From an uncultured Tissierellia bacterium (GTDB lineage Bacteria; Bacillota; Clostridia; Tissierellales; Peptoniphilaceae): DNA of 9,261 bases. Positions 5,799 to 9,261 of this stretch are shown here, piece by piece. Made by a program: the position numbers and the translations under genes. Location of the stretch: assembly GCA_902489375.1 (NCBI GenBank), contig CABTZP010000053.1, forward strand, positions 1-9,261, written 5' to 3'. The notes under the pieces are model-generated. The model saw only the letters and a list, made by a program, of their open reading frames with translations. It was not told the DNA's origin and searched no databases. Position 1 is the stretch's first letter. Every line of letters starts with the position of its first letter.

Positions 5799-6671
5799 AT
5801 GAAAACCAACCGATATCAAATCATTTTAGCCGCCATGGCCATGTCTGTCCTATTAACAGGCTGCCAATTCGGAAAAAAAGAAAAAAAAGACCCCCAGCCG
5901 AAAGAAGATGCCGGGCAAGTGGAAGAAATGAGCGAAGATACCGATCAAAAGAAGGATTCGGCCGATTCGGAAAAGGACGAATATTTTGATCAGCTTTATG
6001 GCCATATCTGGGCACAGGCAAAAAAAGCGAAAGAAGATCAACCGGATCAGGATAAAAAGGGGGAAGAGGACGAAGAAAAGAAAGAAACCGAGCCTCTGCC
6101 AGATGATCCCGAAGCGCAAAAGCGCGAAGATCAGATGAAAGAATCGGATGAGGAAGAGAATGAGGATTCTTCCGAAGAGGATGATCTTTCTTTAGATGAT
6201 TTGGATCAGGCCCTCTCCGGCCTTTTCGATAAGGAAGAAGAACCGAAAGACGAGGAAGGATTTGCCCAGGTGAATATCGGCGAAAACGAAGAAAGAAAAG
6301 ATCTGATGATCGCCGGCAAAGATGGAAAAACGAAAAAACGGACCATCCATTTTATTCACATCGATAAGACGGTAAATGAAGAAGAAACGACGGAAATCGT
6401 CCTGACGGAAGGCCGCAAAGACGCGGAGCTCTACTTTTACACCAATGGCACGGATGAAGAAAATCTCAATCATTTCGCAACGGCAAAGCTGGATCCTTCG
6501 TCCATGAGCTTTACGATTAAAGAGAAGGGCGATCAGGAAAAAAATGAAGTCGCGGATGTATTTCAGAAGAAGATTCCCAAACTCTTAAGCGCGGTCAAAC
6601 ATTATCTTTCTCAGTCGGACCTTTCCATGACCCTGAAAGACCTTCACTTTGGGACCGAAGAGAATCAATAA
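5799..6671 (+). CDS. Putative lipoprotein with long acidic linker, unknown function
   Basis: A 290-residue surface lipoprotein that I do not recognise. It has a typical signal peptide: basic MKTNR, a hydrophobic core (7-19), and the lipobox LLTGC with the lipidated cysteine at 22, so it should be anchored to the outer face of the membrane. Residues 23-155 are almost entirely charged, rich in E, D, K and Q, and are probably a disordered spacer; they include a run of acidic residues around 118-130. A compact C-terminal domain (about 156-285) alternates hydrophobic strands (TIHFIHI 182-188, AELYFYTNG 209-217, SMSFTIKE 235-242) and ends in helix and strand segments. GAGGA 5 bases upstream supports this ATG. 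It is followed after 87 bases by the folate genes, with no obvious functional tie. The acidic spacer could bind cations or keep the domain away from the membrane (inference). Confidence 0.85.
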   Translation: MKTNRYQIILAAMAMSVLLTGCQFGKKEKKDPQPKEDAGQVEEMSEDTDQKKDSADSEKDEYFDQLYGHIWAQAKKAKEDQPDQDKKGEEDEEKKETEPLPDDPEAQKREDQMKESDEEENEDSSEEDDLSLDDLDQALSGLFDKEEEPKDEEGFAQVNIGENEERKDLMIAGKDGKTKKRTIHFIHIDKTVNEEETTEIVLTEGRKDAELYFYTNGTDEENLNHFATAKLDPSSMSFTIKEKGDQEKNEVADVFQKKIPKLLSAVKHYLSQSDLSMTLKDLHFGTEENQ

Positions 6672-6754
6672 AAAAGCGAAGCAAAAAGCAGGTTAAAAAA
6701 TGAATCCCCCTTGCAGGATTTCGAGCTAAGGAAAGAGAGGGGGTAAAGAGAGCA

Positions 6755-6758
6755 GGAG
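6755..6758 (+). promoter_or_regulatory. Unusually placed GGAG touching the fchA start codon
   Basis: GGAG directly abuts the ATG at 6759 with no spacer, too close for normal pairing. A G-run at 6739-6743 lies about 15 bases upstream, too far to be ideal. No other in-frame start exists between the upstream stop at 6744 and 6759, so fchA translation may be weak or use the distant site. Confidence 0.35.
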
Positions 6759-7376
6759 ATGGAAAATTTAGGAAAGAAAAGTACAAGTGAACTGACTCGG
6801 CTGATCGCCTCAAAAGCCCCGGCGCCTGGTGGCGGCGGGGCTTGCGCTCTTGTGGGCGCCCTCGCTTCTTCCTTGGGCGCGATGGTTGGCATCTATTCGC
6901 TGGGAAAGAAAAAAGATCAAAAGCGGGAGGATGAACTCCAAGAGCTCCTTCATGAAGCAGAGGATCTTCGCGTCCGGTTCTTGGACCTGATGGATAAGGA
7001 CGCCGAAAGCTTTATCCCCCTTTCCCAGGCGTACGGGATCCCCAAAGAAGACCCCAACCGGGCTGCCATTTTAGAAGCCTGCCTCCGGGAAGCTGCGAAG
7101 CCCCCTTTGGAGATCTTTCACCTTACCTGTCGGACCATCGAACTCTTGGAAGACTTTGCTAAAAAGGGATCGGCGATCATGGTCTCCGACGCGGCAACAG
7201 GGGCGGCCTTTGCCCAAGGCGCTTTAAAAGGCGCGGCCATCAATGTTAAGGTGAATACGCACCTGATGAAGGATAGGACCTATGCCAAAAAAATAGAGGA
7301 TGAGCTTGATCTTTCTCTTGAAACCTATAGCAAAAGAGCGGAGGAGGTTTTTTTATCCCTATGGAAAAAGTATTAA
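6759..7376 (+). CDS. fchA: Methenyltetrahydrofolate cyclohydrolase / formimino-THF cyclodeaminase (FTCD_C family)
   Basis: Cytoplasmic folate enzyme. FchA opens 5,10-methenyl-THF to 10-formyl-THF; relatives release ammonia from 5-formimino-THF. The 205 residues match stand-alone FTCD_C proteins. Seen: the N-terminal signature PAPGGGGACALVGALASSLG (21-40), DKDAESF (79-85), and the conserved core SDAATGAAFAQGALKGAA (143-160) followed by NVKVN (162-166). The mainly helical composition fits the family. Its stop lies inside folD (16-base overlap), so the two are translated together. No histidine-degradation gene is near, and the neighbouring FolD has lost its cyclohydrolase residues, which argues for the methenyl-THF cyclohydrolase role rather than the formimino one. 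The start is the only in-frame candidate after an upstream stop at 6744, though its ribosome site is poor. Confidence 0.92.
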   Translation: MENLGKKSTSELTRLIASKAPAPGGGGACALVGALASSLGAMVGIYSLGKKKDQKREDELQELLHEAEDLRVRFLDLMDKDAESFIPLSQAYGIPKEDPNRAAILEACLREAAKPPLEIFHLTCRTIELLEDFAKKGSAIMVSDAATGAAFAQGALKGAAINVKVNTHLMKDRTYAKKIEDELDLSLETYSKRAEEVFLSLWKKY

Positions 7377-8236
7377 AAGGTCAGCCGGTTGCGGCAAAGA
7401 TTCTAGACCAGGCCAGAAAAGATGCGGACAGGCTTAAAAAGAAGAAAATTGAGCCTCTTCTTGCCATCGTCCGGCTTGGGGAAAAGGAAGCGGACCTTCG
7501 CTATGAGAAAAATGCCATCAGGACTGCTGAAAAGGCTGGGGTGGGGGTTCGAAAATTGATCTTAGAAGAAAAGATTCGTCAAGGCGAGCTCGAGCAGGTC
7601 TTGGAGGATCTCAATCAAGACCCTTTGGTTCACGGCATTCTTTTGCTTAAGCCCCTTCCCCCTCATCTGGATGCGGAAAGAGCCAGAGAAAGGGTCCTAG
7701 CCTTCAAGGATGTGGACGGGTCGACGGACGGGTCCTTAGCTGGCGTTTTTACCGGAAGCGGAGAAGGCTTTTCTCCCTGCACCGCCCAAGCAGCCATGGA
7801 AATTTTGCGTTTTTATGGGATTGATCTTGAGGGGAAACGCTGCGTGATCATCGGGAGGAGTCTGGTTGTTGGAAGGCCGCTTGCTATGCTCCTGCTTTCA
7901 GCCAATGCCACTCCGACCCTTTGCCATAGCAAGACTAGGGACCTTGCGGACCTTTGCAAAGGGGCAGATATTCTCATTGCCGCATCCGGCAGGCTTAAAG
8001 CCTATGGAAAAGAATTTGTCCATCCCGGGCAGGTGGTCATTGACGTAGGGATCAATTTTGATCCCAAGACGGGAAAGATCGCGGGGGATATGAACGATGA
8101 AGAGGTCTTTCCTCTGGTGAAGGCGATTACCCCCGTCCCGGGGGGAGTCGGGTCCGTAACAACGGCCGTTCTCATTTCACACGTCGTCCAGGCGGCATTT
8201 AGGCAGGAGGGAAAAAACCATGAGCTATGCGGATGA
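7361..8236 (+). CDS. folD: Methylenetetrahydrofolate dehydrogenase FolD, lacking cyclohydrolase residues
   Basis: Oxidises 5,10-methylene-THF to methenyl-THF with NAD(P). The 291 residues are normal for FolD. Seen: KDVDG (116-120), the PCT motif (139-141), the nucleotide-binding VIIGRSLVVGRP (162-173), CHSKTRDL (188-195), VIDVGIN (226-232) and ITPVPGGVG (256-264). An ungapped comparison with remembered E. coli FolD shows Tyr48 kept (Tyr50), but Ala52 in place of catalytic Lys54 and Leu96 in place of Gln98; Asp119 (Asp121) is kept. The segment after KDVDG is diverged and one residue longer, and the usual PMT after PGGVG reads SVT. This points to a dehydrogenase-only enzyme served by the upstream FchA. 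The start overlaps fchA by 16 bases, with GGAGGAGG 13 bases upstream, a rather long spacer. It overlaps thyA by 17 bases. Confidence 0.95.
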   Translation: MEKVLKGQPVAAKILDQARKDADRLKKKKIEPLLAIVRLGEKEADLRYEKNAIRTAEKAGVGVRKLILEEKIRQGELEQVLEDLNQDPLVHGILLLKPLPPHLDAERARERVLAFKDVDGSTDGSLAGVFTGSGEGFSPCTAQAAMEILRFYGIDLEGKRCVIIGRSLVVGRPLAMLLLSANATPTLCHSKTRDLADLCKGADILIAASGRLKAYGKEFVHPGQVVIDVGINFDPKTGKIAGDMNDEEVFPLVKAITPVPGGVGSVTTAVLISHVVQAAFRQEGKNHELCG

Positions 8237-9050
8237 TCTTTTTATTGCCAACTGTAAGGAAATTTTAGAGGGGAAGGTCACCAGCCAGGGACAAAAAGTC
8301 CGCCCGCACTGGGCGGACGGGGAAAGCGCCTATACCTACAAAAAGTTTGGCCTGGTGAACCGCTACGATTTAAGTAAGGAGTTTCCCATCCAAACCCTTC
8401 GAAAAATCAACTTTACAGCTGCGGTCGACGAGCTTCTCTGGATCTGGCAAAAAAAATCGAACAATGTCCATGACTTACGCGCCCATATCTGGGACCAGTG
8501 GGCGGATGAAAACGGGTCTATCGGGAAGGCCTACGGTTATCAGCTGGGCGTAAAGCATAAGTATAAAGAAGGCGACTTTGACCAGGTGGACCGGGTTCTT
8601 TATGAGCTCAAAAATGAACCCTATTCCCGGCGGATTCTTACGAATCTTTTTAACTTTGAGGACCTCCATGAGATGGCTCTCTATCCCTGCGCCTATTCCA
8701 TGACTTTTAACGTGACCGAGAACCGGCTTAACGCGATTTTAAACCAAAGGTCCCAAGATATGCTGGTTGCCAATGCCTGGAACGTGACCCAATATGCCGT
8801 TTTGGTTCATATGATGGCCCAGGTGAGCGGGCTTGTGGCGGGGGAGTTTGTTCATGTGATCGCTGATGCCCATATCTATGACCGGCACGTTCCCATCGTT
8901 CAAGAACTGATCACCCGTCCCGCCTATCCGGCGCCCCGGCTGTGGATGGATCCGGAGATCAAGGATTTTTATGCCTTCACCCCCGATTCCTTCCGCCTTG
9001 AGGACTATGAACACGGCCCTTTAGTGAGAAACATTCCCGTTGCCATTTAA
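8220..9050 (+). CDS. thyA: Thymidylate synthase ThyA
   Basis: Makes dTMP from dUMP with methylene-THF as carbon donor and reductant, giving dihydrofolate. The 276 residues resemble the form common in clostridia rather than the E. coli type. Seen: KFGLVNRYDLSKEFP (42-56), the Arg pair in SRRIL (136-140), the catalytic Cys157 in LYPCAYSMTFNV (154-165), the phosphate and nucleotide motif NQRSQD (175-180) with Asn188, and HIYDRHV (218-224). These depart from the E. coli LPPC/PFN wording but match the clostridial variant as I remember it. AGGAGGG 8 bases before the ATG, inside folD, gives coupled translation. FolD and ThyA share the methylene-THF pool. Its last 30 bases overlap the end of the convergent gene. 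No dihydrofolate reductase is in the window. Confidence 0.97.
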   Translation: MSYADDLFIANCKEILEGKVTSQGQKVRPHWADGESAYTYKKFGLVNRYDLSKEFPIQTLRKINFTAAVDELLWIWQKKSNNVHDLRAHIWDQWADENGSIGKAYGYQLGVKHKYKEGDFDQVDRVLYELKNEPYSRRILTNLFNFEDLHEMALYPCAYSMTFNVTENRLNAILNQRSQDMLVANAWNVTQYAVLVHMMAQVSGLVAGEFVHVIADAHIYDRHVPIVQELITRPAYPAPRLWMDPEIKDFYAFTPDSFRLEDYEHGPLVRNIPVAI

Positions 9051-9261
9051 GCGGCCATCGAAATCGCCAGTGCCTTCGCTTTCTAAGCAGTCATCCAGAA
9101 GGCTGGCGACTTCTTTTAGGTTGAGTTCAAAAGAAATGCCCCGGTCCTCAAATTCAGGCTGACAGAGTGTATGATTAATCGCATTGAATACCAAACGGCC
9201 GGCGAAAGTGGCTGCCTCATAAAGATCTTTTCCGGCAAAGACGGCGGCCGTCAGAGCGGAC
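9021..9261 (-). CDS. Pyridoxal/pyridoxamine kinase-like protein, C-terminal part
   Basis: The last 79 codons of a minus-strand gene running off the right edge, with TAA at 9023-9021. The visible protein begins SALTAAVFAGKDLYEAATFA and continues through AINHT and RGISFELNL. This matches the end of ribokinase-like vitamin B6 kinases (PdxK/PdxY), where a small-residue helix after the catalytic GxGD is followed by xGxxLxEAxxxA and then an RGVxFE segment. The catalytic loop itself lies outside the window, so the call is tentative; a ThiD or other PfkB-superfamily kinase is possible. The tail after residue 60 is acidic and Gly/Asn-rich and appears to extend past the usual family end into the thyA overlap. 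Confidence 0.6.
   Translation of the reverse strand, partial: SALTAAVFAGKDLYEAATFAGRLVFNAINHTLCQPEFEDRGISFELNLKEVASLLDDCLESEGTGDFDGRLNGNGNVSH
9064..9117 (+). terminator. Probable terminator of the fchA-folD-thyA run
   Basis: TCGCCAG (9064-9070) and CCTTC (9073-9077) pair with GAAGGCTGGCGA (9098-9109), a 12-bp stem with a two-base TG bulge. The 20-base loop holds a smaller hairpin, GCTT 9078-9081 with AAGC 9085-9088. The stem is followed by a modest T-rich stretch (CTTCTTTT, 9110-9117). It starts 14 bases after the thyA stop and lies wholly inside the coding region of the convergent kinase-like gene. Confidence 0.55.

Noticed and set aside
5744..5989. Short plus-strand frame in the lipoprotein leader
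   Set aside because: It overlaps the lipoprotein gene in another frame and has no ribosome site; the lipoprotein has a clear lipobox and GAGGA site.
8373..9043. Departures of ThyA from E. coli motifs, considered as loss of function
   Set aside because: Catalytic Cys157, the QRS arginine, Asn188 and His218/Tyr220 are present, and the variant wording is the usual clostridial ThyA form.

Overview
The window looks like chromosomal DNA of a mid-GC, probably anaerobic Bacillota (Clostridia or a related class). The basis is strong AGGAGG-type ribosome sites, a Fem-family peptidoglycan branching enzyme, a lipobox lipoprotein, a clostridial-style ThyA, and a separate FchA cyclohydrolase beside a FolD that has lost its cyclohydrolase residues. 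I cannot name the species. No rRNA, tRNA, CRISPR array, insertion sequence or phage gene was seen.

Layout. (1) Positions 1-1081, minus strand: a two-gene operon of a small PII-fold-like protein (710-1081) and a CPA2-type cation:proton antiporter that runs off the left edge (1-697). (2) Positions 1237-3756, plus strand: a class III-like PPK2 polyphosphate kinase, then an unrecognised 509-residue single-pass membrane protein with a DxDxDG calcium-type loop. The run ends in a strong terminator whose stem contains the stop codon of the convergent gene. (3) Positions 3868-5634, minus strand: a cell-envelope pair, a GtrA-family membrane protein (upstream) and a FemABX-family aminoacyltransferase. 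(4) Positions 5799-9050, plus strand: an acidic lipoprotein, then a tight folate/thymidylate run fchA-folD-thyA with overlapping genes. (5) Right edge, minus strand: the 3' end of a pyridoxal/pyridoxamine kinase-like gene, converging on thyA and overlapping it by 30 bases.

How the genes fit together. FolD oxidises 5,10-methylene-THF to methenyl-THF, FchA opens methenyl-THF to 10-formyl-THF, and ThyA uses methylene-THF to make dTMP. The FolD here keeps its dehydrogenase and nucleotide-binding motifs but has Ala and Leu where the cyclohydrolase Lys and Gln should be, so the adjacent FchA probably supplies the missing half-reaction. The PII-like/antiporter pair suggests an ion transporter gated by a soluble sensor. 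The femX-like and gtrA-like genes point to wall and glycopolymer modification.

I did not find a wholly new system. The items most worth testing are the PII-like/antiporter pair, the split FolD/FchA chemistry, the operator-like palindrome at 5688-5699 between two divergent promoters, and terminator-like hairpins placed inside the 3' ends of convergent genes.
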